The translations under genes were made by a program, and so were the position numbers. Below the pieces are notes generated by a model, which did no database searches, was not told where the DNA came from, and saw nothing but the letters and a program-made list of their open reading frames with translations. Shown piece by piece: positions 9,149-17,954 of a stretch of 50,239 nucleotides of DNA (the stretch's first letter is position 1; every line of letters begins with the position of its first letter). The stretch is from JBHJOF01 sp050330055 (GTDB taxonomy: Bacteria > Pseudomonadota > Alphaproteobacteria > Kiloniellales > JAKSDN01). The stretch spans positions 1 to 50,239 of the forward strand of contig JBHJOF010000052.1 of the NCBI GenBank assembly GCA_050330055.1. Direction: 5' to 3'.

Positions 9149-9418
9149 CTACTCTATGATGTCGCCGCTCAGGAGGAACTTGCAGAGCGCCACCGTCCCG
9201 ACGAAGCCCATCATGGCGATGAGGAGTGCGGCCTCGAAGAAAACCGCGGACGAAAGGCCAATACCCACCAGCATGACGAGGGCTATGGTGTTTATGGCAA
9301 GCGTATCGAGCGCCAGGATGCGGTCCGGCTTGCTCGGGCCCCTGATGAGCCGCCAGAGATTGAGCGCTATGGCGATCGCAAGGGCCGTCAGGGCGAGGGA
9401 AATTGCGATGCTCAGCAT
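9149..9418 (-). CDS. mrpF: Mrp cation/proton antiporter subunit F
   Basis: An 89-aa subunit with three predicted membrane helices. The family core is visible: RGPSKPDRILALDTLAIN, followed by a second hydrophobic segment ending FVGTVALCKFL. The start overlaps the end of mrpE by 7 bp, indicating translational coupling. It belongs to the MrpE-F-G part of the complex, needed for assembly and activity of the antiporter. Confidence 0.92.
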   Translation of the reverse strand: MLSIAISLALTALAIAIALNLWRLIRGPSKPDRILALDTLAINTIALVMLVGIGLSSAVFFEAALLIAMMGFVGTVALCKFLLSGDIIE

Positions 9419-9909
9419 CCGAAGATCTCCTTCAGCGGAACCTCGTAGCGCGACTTGATCGTGGCGATCATCTCGGATTGGTCCTCAACGTCCAAGGCAT
9501 GGACCGTCAGCACGCGACGCTCGCGGTCGATCTCGATCGAAACGGTGCCGGGCGTCAACGAAACGATGCTGCCGAGCAGGGTGGCGACGAAGGGATCGTC
9601 GATCTCGATGGGGATCTGCACGAACGCCGGGCGGAGCCGCTCGAGCGGCCCAACGATCAGGCGCGCCACCTGCCAGTTTGCGATGAGAATGTCGCCGACG
9701 ACGCGGACGAACAGCACGACGCCGCGGATCGGACGGGCGACGCCGGGGTGGTCCGGCCAGAAGCTCTGGGTAAGCCATGGAATGGCCAGGCCCAGGATCG
9801 TGCCGAGCAGCAGATTGCCGAGACTCGGGCTTGACGCGAGCACCATCCAAAGCCCGAGGATCCCGAGCGTCATGATCGGTTGCGGAACGAGGCGTTCGAT
9901 CAGGCTCAT
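9412..9909 (-). CDS. mrpE: Mrp cation/proton antiporter subunit E
   Basis: A 165-aa subunit with two N-terminal membrane helices and a cytosolic C-terminal domain. MrpE features are GPLERLRPAFVQIP, then LLGSIVSLTPGTVSIEID, and a late VHALDVED. The ATG at 9909 overlaps the mrpD stop by 4 bp (ATGA). The same frame stays open upstream to 10212, but that part is antisense-like shadow within mrpD, so the short form is correct. Confidence 0.92.
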   Translation of the reverse strand: MSLIERLVPQPIMTLGILGLWMVLASSPSLGNLLLGTILGLAIPWLTQSFWPDHPGVARPIRGVVLFVRVVGDILIANWQVARLIVGPLERLRPAFVQIPIEIDDPFVATLLGSIVSLTPGTVSIEIDRERRVLTVHALDVEDQSEMIATIKSRYEVPLKEIFGC

Positions 9910-11447
9910 GGCCGGCGTTCCCGCTCGATGGTGGCTTGCATTCCCAACACCGCCGTGACGTAGGCTTCCCTGGCCGATAGCTCCTGCGCCGTGGCCCGCG
10001 CGTATCCGGCGATGGGTGCGGCCGCCAGCGTCAGAACAGGCGTCACGGCGACCATCAGTATCAGCGCCAGCGACAGGCCTTTGGCCCGCGGCGGCGCTGT
10101 CCCGGCCGGAGGGCCCGCCTTCTCCGCCGGGCCTGGCTCCCAGAAGAAGGCGCTGGCCGCCCGCGCCAGCACGAGGGCCACGACGAGGCCGGAGACAAGC
10201 AACGCGCCCCACGCGGCGGGTGCCGTCACGGTCGCCGCGAGGGACTGCATGACCATCAGCTTGCCGAGCAGGCCGGAAAGCGGCGGCGCGCCGCTTGCCG
10301 CTATCGCCAGCAGGAGGTAGGCCGCGCCGAGGGTCACCAGGCTGGCCAGCCGGGGGCCCTTCTCCAGTTCATCGGCAAGCGCGCCACGCTGCCGCGAAAG
10401 CGCATCGACCAACAGGAACAGGGCGGCCGTGATGACCGTCGTGTGCACCAGGTAGTAGAGCGCGGCCGTCATCGCCTCGACGCTCAAGGCGGCGACGCCG
10501 AGCAGCAGCGTTCCGCTCGAGATCAGCACCAGGTTGGCGACGATCATCGAAAGGCGATCGGCGGCGAGCGCGCCGACGGTGCCGACGGCGATGGTGGCAA
10601 CCGCCAGCCACGGCAGCCAGGGCTGCAGCAGGTCCGCCGTGAAGGGCGCTGCGGCAAAGCCGACCGTGGAGACGCGCAACAAGGCATAGATGCCCACCTT
10701 GGTCATTATCACGAACAGGACCGCCACGGGCAGGCAGGCCGCCGTGTAGGCATGCGGAAGCCAGAAGCCGAGCGGCAGCAGCGCGGCCTTCAGCAGAAAG
10801 ACCGCCACCAGCAGCGCCGCCGCTGTCCTGACCAGCGCCTGGTCCTGCGAGGCGACAAGCGGCAAGATCGTCGCCATGTCCGCCATGTTGAGGGTGCCCA
10901 ACGTGCCGTACAACAGGCCGAGCGCAATGAGAAAGAGCGCCGAGCCGACGAGGTTCAGGATCACGTAGGCAAGCCCGGCGCGAACCCGCGCAAGTCCGCC
11001 CCCATGCAGCAGCAGACCGTAGGAGGCAAGCAGCAGGATCTCGAAAAAGACGAAAAGATTGAACAGATCGCCCGTAAGGAACGCGCCGTTCAGCCCTGCT
11101 ATCTGGAATTGGAGCAGAGCGTGGAAGTGGCGTCCCCGCGTGTCCGCTCCTGACGTCGCTGCCAGTACGACTGGCAGCGCCAACATGGCGGTCAAGGTGA
11201 CCATGAGCGCCGCGAGCCGGTCCAGCACGAGCACGATGCCATAGGGAGCCGGCCAGTCGCCGAGCCGGTAGACCTGGATTGTGCCATCGCTCGCCGACAG
11301 CAGCAGGGCAGCGGCTACTGCCGCGAGGGCCAGAACCGAGAGCAGCGAGACGATGCGCCTGCCCGCGTTGTCGATGCCGTGCAGGACAAGCAGCAGCACC
11401 GCGGCGCCGAGAGGGATCAGGACGGGAAGGGCGGGCAGGTGGCTCAT
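9906..11447 (-). CDS. mrpD: Mrp cation/proton antiporter subunit D
   Basis: A 513-aa NuoM/NuoN-like integral membrane subunit with about 14 helices. The essential helix-5 glutamate is present as E136 in LFVFFEILLLASYG. The following lysine-containing helices (LLKAALLPLGFWLPHAY) form the proton path shared with complex I. ATG at 11447 after GGGGGAGG, overlapping the end of mrpC by 4 bp. With MrpA it forms the ion-translocating core. Confidence 0.94.
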   Translation of the reverse strand: MSHLPALPVLIPLGAAVLLLVLHGIDNAGRRIVSLLSVLALAAVAAALLLSASDGTIQVYRLGDWPAPYGIVLVLDRLAALMVTLTAMLALPVVLAATSGADTRGRHFHALLQFQIAGLNGAFLTGDLFNLFVFFEILLLASYGLLLHGGGLARVRAGLAYVILNLVGSALFLIALGLLYGTLGTLNMADMATILPLVASQDQALVRTAAALLVAVFLLKAALLPLGFWLPHAYTAACLPVAVLFVIMTKVGIYALLRVSTVGFAAAPFTADLLQPWLPWLAVATIAVGTVGALAADRLSMIVANLVLISSGTLLLGVAALSVEAMTAALYYLVHTTVITAALFLLVDALSRQRGALADELEKGPRLASLVTLGAAYLLLAIAASGAPPLSGLLGKLMVMQSLAATVTAPAAWGALLVSGLVVALVLARAASAFFWEPGPAEKAGPPAGTAPPRAKGLSLALILMVAVTPVLTLAAAPIAGYARATAQELSAREAYVTAVLGMQATIERERRP

Positions 11448-11773
11448 CGGTCCTCCCCCGTATCGACGTGGTCCGTGCCGCTCTCGCCCTTCGCGCGCAA
11501 TGCCAAGGCGACGAGGTAGGCGGTCATGCCAAAGCCGATGACGATCGCCGTCAGCACGAGAGCCTGCGGCAGCGGATCGGCATGGCCGTCCAATCCGGGA
11601 AGCATCAGCGGCGGCGCCGTCGCATCGAGCCGTCCGCCGAAGAAGATCAGCGCATTGACCGCATAGGACAGGAGCGTGAGTCCGAGCACGACCGAGAAGG
11701 TGGACGGCCTCAGGACAAGGTAGAGGCCGCAGGCGGACAGCACACCAAGGCCAAGCGAAACCAGCGCCTCCAT
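11444..11773 (-). CDS. mrpC: Mrp cation/proton antiporter subunit C
   Basis: A 109-aa NuoK-like subunit with three membrane helices: GLGVLSACGLYLVL, VLGLTLLSYAVNALIFF and QALVLTAIVIGFGMTAY. The DPLPQALVLTAIVI motif is diagnostic. The ATG at 11773 is 5 bp after the end of mrpA. The frame remains open upstream for more than 1 kb, but that stretch is a shadow of mrpA and is arginine-rich and non-membrane in character. Confidence 0.93.
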   Translation of the reverse strand: MEALVSLGLGVLSACGLYLVLRPSTFSVVLGLTLLSYAVNALIFFGGRLDATAPPLMLPGLDGHADPLPQALVLTAIVIGFGMTAYLVALALRAKGESGTDHVDTGEDR

Positions 11774-11778
11774 GTCAC

Positions 11779-14595
11779 CTAGACCCCCGCCTTTGTGGTT
11801 TGCGTTGACGTCTTCTCGCGTCGGCTCAAGCTGCCGAGCTCGGAGAGCGCCAGCAGGATGCTTGCCACCACGACCAGGAACACGCCGAGATCGAAGGCCA
11901 TCGCCGAGGCCAGCTCGAACTTCTCGATCACCGGCGGATGGACATAGCCGAAGGTGCTGGTGAGGAAGGGATAGCCCAGAAGCCAGCTCGCCAGCCCCGT
12001 GGCCGTGGCGACGCCCAGGCCCAATCCGAGCACGCGGACGTAGTCGACCCTCAGCCGCGCGGTTGCGAAGTCGATGCCGCTGGCCAGGTACTGCAGCATC
12101 AGCGCGACGGCGGCGATGAGGCCGGCGATGAAGCCGCCGCCTGGCAGATTGTGCCCTCGGAGAAAGATGTAGACGGCGACGGCAAGCGCCAGCGGCAGCA
12201 GCGGGCGCATGAGCTCGGCCAGCATGACCGGATGGCGGTCCGCCTCTCTCCGGGCACGGTGGGCATAGGGCGTGAGGCGCAGACCGTCCAGCAGCGCATT
12301 CAAGCCCAGCGCGGCCATGGCCAGCACGCCGATCTCGCCGAGCGTGTCGAAGCCCCGGAAGTCGACGAGAATTACGTTGACCACGTTGCTGCCGCCGCCG
12401 CCCGGTACGGAATTGGCGAGGTGAAAGCCGGAGATCGTCTCGAACGGCCGCGTCAACATGGCGAAGGCTAGCGCTGCGACGCCGGCGCCGCCGAGCAGGG
12501 CGAGGCCAGCATCGCGCGACTTTCGGGCGGGCGAGCTTCGCGGCCTCGCCTCGCCGGGCAGAAAACGCAGCGCTAGGAGCAGGAGAACGATCGTCACCAC
12601 CTCGACGGAGAGCTGAGTCAGTGCGAGGTCCGGCGCCTTGAAGCGAATGAACGCGAGGGCGACGACAAGCCCGACGACGCTCATGAAGACGACGGCCACA
12701 AGCCGCTGGCGACGATAGGCGACCGTGCCGGCGGCACCGACAACGAGGGCGACGAAGGCCACGAGGCTCGTCGCGTCCGGCATTGTGGCCTCGAGCGGGC
12801 CTGCCAGCTGTCCTGCCTGGACGCTCCACCAGGTCCACCCGCCGTACAGCAGAACGAACGCGAGCAGCAGGCTTAGGTAGCGCTGCAGTGAGCGGTTGTC
12901 GATGGCTTGCATGAGCCTGGCCGACCAGCGACCGGCCTCACGATAGACGCGCTCGAACGCAACCGGGCTCGAGATCTTCGGCACATAGCGCTCGTGCAGA
13001 TCGAACAGATGATGGCGGCGCCAGTAGTGCGTGAGTCCTAAGCCGAAGGCGGCGATGCTCATTGTCAAAGGCAGGTTCCAGCCGTGCCAGACCGCGAGCT
13101 TGAAGTCCGGCAAGGGCCCGGCCAGCACGCTCTCCGCCGCGGTCTCGAGGATGGCTCTGACAGACAGCTGCGGCACGAAGCCTACAAGCAACACCAAGAC
13201 AACCAGAACCTCGACCGGAAGCCGCATCCAGCGCGGCGGCTCATGCGGCGTTCGCGGCAGGTCGACCGGCTCGCCATTGAAGAAGACGTCGTGCACGAAG
13301 CGTACCGAGTAGGCGACGGAAAGCATGCCGGCAATGGTCGCGAAGGCTGGCAGGAGCCAGGTCGTATAGCCCTGAAAGGCGGGATGCCCGACCGTCTCCG
13401 TGAAGAACATCTCCTTCGACAGGAATCCATTGAGGAGCGGCACGCCGGCCATTGAGCCGGCGGCCAGCATCGCCAGCGTCCCGGTCCAAGGCATGTACTT
13501 GAACAAACCGTTGATCCGCCGCATGTCGCGCGTTCCGCATTCGTGATCGATTATGCCGGCCGCCATGAACAATGAGGCCTTGAAGATGGCGTGATTGATG
13601 ATGTGGAACACCGCGGCGACGGCGCTCAAGGAGGTGTCGAGACCGAAGAGCAGCGTGATGAGCCCCAGGTGGCTTATGGTCGAGTAGGCGAGCAAGCTTT
13701 TGAAATCGTGCCGCAGCAGCGCGATATAGGCCCCGTAGGCGAAGGTGACGGCTCCTGTCGTGCCCACCAGAAGAAGCCACAGCTCGGTGCCCGATAGCAC
13801 GGGATAGAGACGCGCGAGCAGGAATACGCCGGCCTTCACCATCGTCGCCGAGTGAAGATAGGCGGATACCGGCGTCGGCGCCGCCATGGCGATCGGCAGC
13901 CAGAAGTGAAAGGGGAACTGGGCCGACTTGGTGAAGGCTCCGAGCAGGATCAAGACCAGCATGAGCGGATAGAGCGGGTGTTCGCGGATGGCGTCGCCGC
14001 GCTGCAGGATCTCGCTGAGCTCGAAGCTGTCCGCGATATGCCCAAGCAGCAGGAAGCCGGCCAGTAGCGCGAGCCCGCCTGCGCCTGTGACGGCAAGTGC
14101 CATGCGCGCGGCAATGCGGGCGTCATGCGCCTCGTACTTGTAAGCGATCAGCAGGAACGAGGTGAGGCTCGTCACCTCCCAGAACACGAGCATCAGGATC
14201 AGGTTCTCGGCCAGCACGACGCCGAGCATGCCGCCGGCGAATGCCAGCAACAGCGCGTAAAAGCGCCCGAGGCGGTCGTGTTCGGGCAGGTAGTAGGCCG
14301 CATAGAGGACGATGAGCAGCCCGATGCCCAGAATCAGAAGCGCAAACAGCAGCCCGAGACCGTCCAGTCTCAGCGCGAGGTCGAGGCCCCATTCGGGCAG
14401 CCAGGAGAGGTGGACGACAAGCGCATCCCCGGCCAGCACGCCTGGTATCAGGGGCGCCAGCAGCGCCAGCCCCACGAGCTTGGCCGCCGCCGCAGCGTAG
14501 GCGGCGGCCGCTCTCTTCCATCGCGCCGCAATCGCGACCACCGGTGCGGCGACGAAAGGTAGTAGCAGGAGTGTGACTAGTAACGCAGAGTCCAT
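11779..14595 (-). CDS. mrpA: Fused Mrp antiporter subunit A/B (PhaAB type)
   Basis: A 938-aa membrane protein. The N-terminal two thirds is NuoL-like, with the helix-5 glutamate (E140 in LVFWEVTSLTSF) and the proton-antiporter core. It is followed by the MrpA-specific C-terminal helices (DUF4040/MbhE-type region). The last 148 or so residues (from about 791) form a complete MnhB domain with FLRGHNLPGGGFIAGLI. There is no separate mrpB gene, so A and B are fused, as in rhizobial phaAB. It is the first gene of a six-gene minus-strand operon A/B-C-D-E-F-G. Such antiporters serve pH, Na+ or K+ homeostasis; which cation is used cannot be read from sequence. Confidence 0.94.
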   Translation of the reverse strand: MDSALLVTLLLLPFVAAPVVAIAARWKRAAAAYAAAAAKLVGLALLAPLIPGVLAGDALVVHLSWLPEWGLDLALRLDGLGLLFALLILGIGLLIVLYAAYYLPEHDRLGRFYALLLAFAGGMLGVVLAENLILMLVFWEVTSLTSFLLIAYKYEAHDARIAARMALAVTGAGGLALLAGFLLLGHIADSFELSEILQRGDAIREHPLYPLMLVLILLGAFTKSAQFPFHFWLPIAMAAPTPVSAYLHSATMVKAGVFLLARLYPVLSGTELWLLLVGTTGAVTFAYGAYIALLRHDFKSLLAYSTISHLGLITLLFGLDTSLSAVAAVFHIINHAIFKASLFMAAGIIDHECGTRDMRRINGLFKYMPWTGTLAMLAAGSMAGVPLLNGFLSKEMFFTETVGHPAFQGYTTWLLPAFATIAGMLSVAYSVRFVHDVFFNGEPVDLPRTPHEPPRWMRLPVEVLVVLVLLVGFVPQLSVRAILETAAESVLAGPLPDFKLAVWHGWNLPLTMSIAAFGLGLTHYWRRHHLFDLHERYVPKISSPVAFERVYREAGRWSARLMQAIDNRSLQRYLSLLLAFVLLYGGWTWWSVQAGQLAGPLEATMPDATSLVAFVALVVGAAGTVAYRRQRLVAVVFMSVVGLVVALAFIRFKAPDLALTQLSVEVVTIVLLLLALRFLPGEARPRSSPARKSRDAGLALLGGAGVAALAFAMLTRPFETISGFHLANSVPGGGGSNVVNVILVDFRGFDTLGEIGVLAMAALGLNALLDGLRLTPYAHRARREADRHPVMLAELMRPLLPLALAVAVYIFLRGHNLPGGGFIAGLIAAVALMLQYLASGIDFATARLRVDYVRVLGLGLGVATATGLASWLLGYPFLTSTFGYVHPPVIEKFELASAMAFDLGVFLVVVASILLALSELGSLSRREKTSTQTTKAGV

Positions 14596-15360
14596 GATCA
14601 GCCCCGAAGAGCGCCTCCCACGACGTTCAACGCACGCTCCCTTGTCTGCCGCGTCTGACGAGGGACAGAGTATGTCTTTGGCACATCGGAGCCCCCCGCA
14701 GCGTCAGGCGACCTCACCAGGACAAGGTCCGCCGGGTGACAGTCGCATCGTGGATGGGCATGATCGCGTCGTCGCCCGAGACCCGGCCAGACGATACCGG
14801 CGCATCGACGCTCGCCACCCTGAACGAATCCTGTATTAGAACATTTCGAATCGGGGTGAGACCATCTTGCAATCGATGGCGTCATGTCCGTTGCTCGATC
14901 CGACTGCCGTGGGCGTGCGCCAGCTTGGCCGGCCAGTGGCCGACCTCTGCCAGGGATTGGGCTGAGCTGCTTCCCCAGCCCCGGGACATCGGGCTGCAGA
15001 GTTTTCCAGAGGAGGTCGTTCGATGAGGCGTGGCGATGAGGCGTGGATTTGCGGGGCAGCGGATCATCGGGATCCAGTGCGAGCCGGGGGCCGGGTCGAC
15101 CGGCTGGCTCTCCGTGGCTTCAGGCATCCGCAACGGCCCTCACTTGTGCCCCAGCACGCCGACTCCCGCTTTCCGCCAGCCGCAAGAATCGCTGATTACG
15201 GTCCCCCTGTAGCATCAGCCGGTCGCTGAGCCGGTCTGGGCAATGGACTGTCGGACCGGGCCGGCCCGCAGGGGCGGGAAAGCGACCGCTTCCTCGGACG
15301 CCCGCTCCTCGGGAGGCTGGCCGGGGCTCTTGACGGGCAGCCGCCGCCCCGATAGGGTGG
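14596..15360. other. Long intergenic region with no supported gene
   Basis: About 0.8 kb between the divergent mrp operon and the SorC operon. Short open frames exist on both strands, but none has a recognisable domain, hydrophobic pattern or good start signal. It must hold the mrp promoter (toward the left) and the sorC promoter (toward the right), but I cannot place a convincing sigma-70 box. A Zn-finger, tRNA or transposase remnant was looked for and not seen. Confidence 0.5.
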
Positions 15361-15396
15361 TGAACAAATTCGCATTAAGCGAACAAATGAACAAAA
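15361..15396 (+). promoter_or_regulatory. Candidate SorC-family operator (GAACAAA repeats)
   Basis: Three copies of GAACAAA begin at 15362, 15381 and 15389, within 55 bp of the SorC-type regulator start. The block is strikingly AT-rich compared with its surroundings. SorC/DeoR-type regulators commonly recognise AT-rich repeats with TGAACA-like half sites near their own gene, so this is a likely autoregulatory and operon-control site. Seen as sequence pattern; binding is inferred. Confidence 0.45.
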
Positions 15397-15412
15397 TCGA
15401 GGTAGGGAGACC

Positions 15413-16366
15413 ATGCACGGCCTCGTGCAGCCCGATGGGGACCTGTCCGTACGGGCGGCCTGGCTCTCGCTGGCCGGGGGCCTGACCCAGGAGCAGATCG
15501 CCGAGCGACTCGGCGTCTCGCGCGTCAAGGTGGCGCGCCTGATCGCGCGGGCCCAGCGCGAGGGCCGCATCAAGGTCTTCGTCGAGGGCTCCGTCACCGC
15601 CTGCCTGGAGCTGGAAGACAGCCTCTGCGCGCGTTTCGGCCTGAGCGGCTGCCACGTCGCGCCCAGCATCGACGACGATCCCCTGCCGTTGCGCGTGCTG
15701 GGACCGGCCGGCGCCCAGGCCCTGCAGCAGGTGCTCGAGCGCGAGGAGATCACCGTGATCGGCGTCGGCCACGGCCGCACCCTGGCGGCCGCGGTGCAGG
15801 CGCTGCCCTGGACCAGCCGGCCCGACCTCCGCTTCGTCGCCCTGCTCGGCAGCCTGACCCGCTCGGCCGCCACCAATCCCTTCGATGTGATCGCCCGCCT
15901 GGCCGACAAGAGCGGCGGCACCGGCTACTACATGCCGGCGCCCTTCCGCTGCGACAGCGAGGAGGACCGGGCCGTCTTCCTCGGCCAGCGCACCCTGCGC
16001 CAGGTCTTCGACCTGGCCCGGCTCGCCCAGGTCATGGTGGTCGGCGTCGGCGCGGTGCAGCGCGACTCGCACATGGTGCAGAGCGACGTGCTGACCGCCG
16101 AGGAGCACGACGAGGTGGTGCGCTGCGGCGCCTGCGGCGAGCTGCTCGGCACCTTCATCGACGCCGACGGGCGGCCGGTCGACACCCAGGTCAACCAGCG
16201 CTGTATCGCTCTGCCGCTGGAGAGCCTGGCCGGCAAGGAGGTGATTCTGCTGGCCGGCGGCCATGGCAAGGCCCGCGCGGCACGCTCGGCGCTCAAGACC
16301 GGGCTGATCAGGCAGTTGATTACCGACGAGGCCACCGCACGGAGGATCGTCGAACTAGGCGTGTAA
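15413..16366 (+). CDS. SorC-family sugar-binding transcriptional regulator
   Basis: A 317-aa regulator. An N-terminal helix-turn-helix (about 22-47, LTQEQIAERLGVSRVKVARL) is followed by the SorC effector-binding domain, a phosphosugar-isomerase-like fold (GVGHGRTLAAAV, FVALLGSLTRS, then GELLGTFIDADG and LAGGHGKARAA). These proteins sense a phosphorylated sugar or alditol and control the adjacent catabolic operon; EryD of the erythritol operon belongs to this family. The ATG at 15413 has a purine-rich AGGTAGGGAG upstream. It is 47 bp before the binding-protein gene, same strand, and is probably the local regulator of the kinase/transport operon. Confidence 0.9.
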   Translation: MHGLVQPDGDLSVRAAWLSLAGGLTQEQIAERLGVSRVKVARLIARAQREGRIKVFVEGSVTACLELEDSLCARFGLSGCHVAPSIDDDPLPLRVLGPAGAQALQQVLEREEITVIGVGHGRTLAAAVQALPWTSRPDLRFVALLGSLTRSAATNPFDVIARLADKSGGTGYYMPAPFRCDSEEDRAVFLGQRTLRQVFDLARLAQVMVVGVGAVQRDSHMVQSDVLTAEEHDEVVRCGACGELLGTFIDADGRPVDTQVNQRCIALPLESLAGKEVILLAGGHGKARAARSALKTGLIRQLITDEATARRIVELGV

Positions 16367-16412
16367 CGGACGCCGCGAACGGCGGACCATAAGCAAAAGA
16401 GGGAGGAGCCCA

Positions 16413-17840
16413 ATGTACGAAAAGGAAAAGGATCTGGCACAGGCGGTCGTCGAGCGGCGCATGAGCCGGCGCGACTTCATCGACCGCATGACGGCGCTCG
16501 GCGTCGGCGCGGTCGCCGCCAATTTCCTGCTCAACAGCGCTTCGACCAGGGCGCTGGCGGCCGACCACGACTGGCAGAAGCACGCCGGCAAGACAGTGAC
16601 CCTGCTGCTCAACAAGCATCCCTACACCGACGCCATGATCGCCAACCTGGACAACTTCAAGACGCTGACCGGCATGGAGGTGAAGTACGACGTCTTTCCC
16701 GAGGACGTCTACTTCGACAAGGTCACCGCGGCGCTCTCGTCCAGGTCGACGCAGTACGATGCCTTCATGACCGGCGCCTATCAGACTTGGCAGTACGGCC
16801 CGGCCGGCTGGCTGGTCGATATGAACGAGTACATTGCGACCGCCGCGCCCAACTACAATTGGGACGACGTGCTGCCCAACCTGCGCGCCTCGACCGCCTG
16901 GTCCGGGGTGCCGGGAGCCGCATTGGGCGGCGAGGGCGCCAAGCAGTGGGCTATGCCCTGGGGCTTCGAGCTCAACTCGGTCGCCTACAACAAACCGCTA
17001 TTCGACCAGCTCGGCATGAGCCCGCCGGAGCACCTGCCCGACATGAAGGACAAGGCCGCCCGCATCACCAAGGACGCCGGCGGCAAGTACGGCATCGGCG
17101 TGCGCGGCTCGCGCTCCTGGGCGACCATCCACCCGGGCTATCTCTCGGGCTTCGTCAACTACGGCGCCAGCGACTTCGTGATGGAGGACGGCAAGCTCGC
17201 CGCCGCCATGAACAGTGCCGAGGGCAAGGCCTTCACCCAGCTCTGGGTCGAGATGATCAAGGAGTCGGGGCCGAGGAACTGGTCGACCTACACCTGGTAC
17301 GAGGTCGGCAACGACCTGGGTGCCGGCGCCTCGGGCATGATCTTCGATGCCGACATCCTGGGCTATTTCATGAACGGCGGCACCAAGGAAGCGGGCAACA
17401 TCGCCTATGCCGCCTTCGCCGCCAACCCGGACGCCACCGAGCCGACGCCGAATGTCTGGATCTGGTCGCTCGCCATGAACAACTTCTCGAATCAGAAGGA
17501 GGCGGCTTGGTACTGGATGCAGTGGGCCACCGGCACCGAGCACGGCCTGTTCGGCGCCCAGAAGATGGACTTCGTCAACCCGGTCCGCCAGTCGGTCTGG
17601 GACGACGAGGTCTTCCGCGACCGCATCGCCAAGAGCTATCCGGGCTACCTGGAGCAGTACGAGGCCTCGGCGCCGGGCTCCAAGATCTATTTCACGCCGC
17701 AGCCCTTGTTCTTTAACCTGACCACCGAGTGGGCGGCATCCCTGCAGAAGATGGTGGCCGACGAGGTGGCGGTCGACGAAGGCCTCGATCAGCTTGCCGA
17801 AAGCGTGAACCGGCAGCTCAAGGGCGCCGGTCTGCGCTGA
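16413..17840 (+). CDS. ABC sugar/alditol transporter, periplasmic binding protein
   Basis: A 475-aa extracellular solute-binding protein (family 1, CUT1 type). It has a twin-arginine signal (SRRDFI at about 19-24, hydrophobic stretch, cleavage near ALAA), so it is probably exported folded by the Tat system. The mature part shows the usual two-lobe pattern (DVFPEDVYFDKVTAALSS, then MIFDADILGYFMN, then a late NNFSNQKEAAWYW). GGGAGGAG lies 6 bp before the ATG. It is the first transport gene after the SorC regulator and delivers substrate to the two permeases downstream. The ligand is probably a sugar alcohol, judging from the kinase and dehydrogenase. Confidence 0.9.
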   Translation: MYEKEKDLAQAVVERRMSRRDFIDRMTALGVGAVAANFLLNSASTRALAADHDWQKHAGKTVTLLLNKHPYTDAMIANLDNFKTLTGMEVKYDVFPEDVYFDKVTAALSSRSTQYDAFMTGAYQTWQYGPAGWLVDMNEYIATAAPNYNWDDVLPNLRASTAWSGVPGAALGGEGAKQWAMPWGFELNSVAYNKPLFDQLGMSPPEHLPDMKDKAARITKDAGGKYGIGVRGSRSWATIHPGYLSGFVNYGASDFVMEDGKLAAAMNSAEGKAFTQLWVEMIKESGPRNWSTYTWYEVGNDLGAGASGMIFDADILGYFMNGGTKEAGNIAYAAFAANPDATEPTPNVWIWSLAMNNFSNQKEAAWYWMQWATGTEHGLFGAQKMDFVNPVRQSVWDDEVFRDRIAKSYPGYLEQYEASAPGSKIYFTPQPLFFNLTTEWAASLQKMVADEVAVDEGLDQLAESVNRQLKGAGLR

Positions 17841-17850
17841 TCGAATGGCC

Positions 17851-17884
17851 GGACGGCCCGTGGCCCCCGTCCCGCGGGCCGTCC
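17851..17884 (+). terminator. Stem-loop between binding-protein and permease genes
   Basis: A perfect 10-bp GC-rich inverted repeat (GGACGGCCCG at 17851-17860, CGGGCCGTCC at 17875-17884) with a 14-nt loop is followed by CCCTTCTTTGTCGTT. It begins 11 bp after the binding-protein stop. Such intercistronic hairpins usually partly terminate or stabilise the upstream mRNA so that the binding protein outnumbers the membrane parts. The T-run is imperfect, so I expect attenuation, not full termination. Confidence 0.6.
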
Positions 17885-17954
17885 CCCTTCTTTGTCGTTA
17901 TAGTCCTTGCCGCCGGACTCATCGCGAAGGACGCGCGGCGGAACCGGGGTTGAG

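Noticed and set aside
15030..15212. 60-codon open frame in the long intergenic region
   Set aside because: No ribosome site, no recognisable fold and no hydrophobic or repeat pattern; likely chance in GC-rich DNA.
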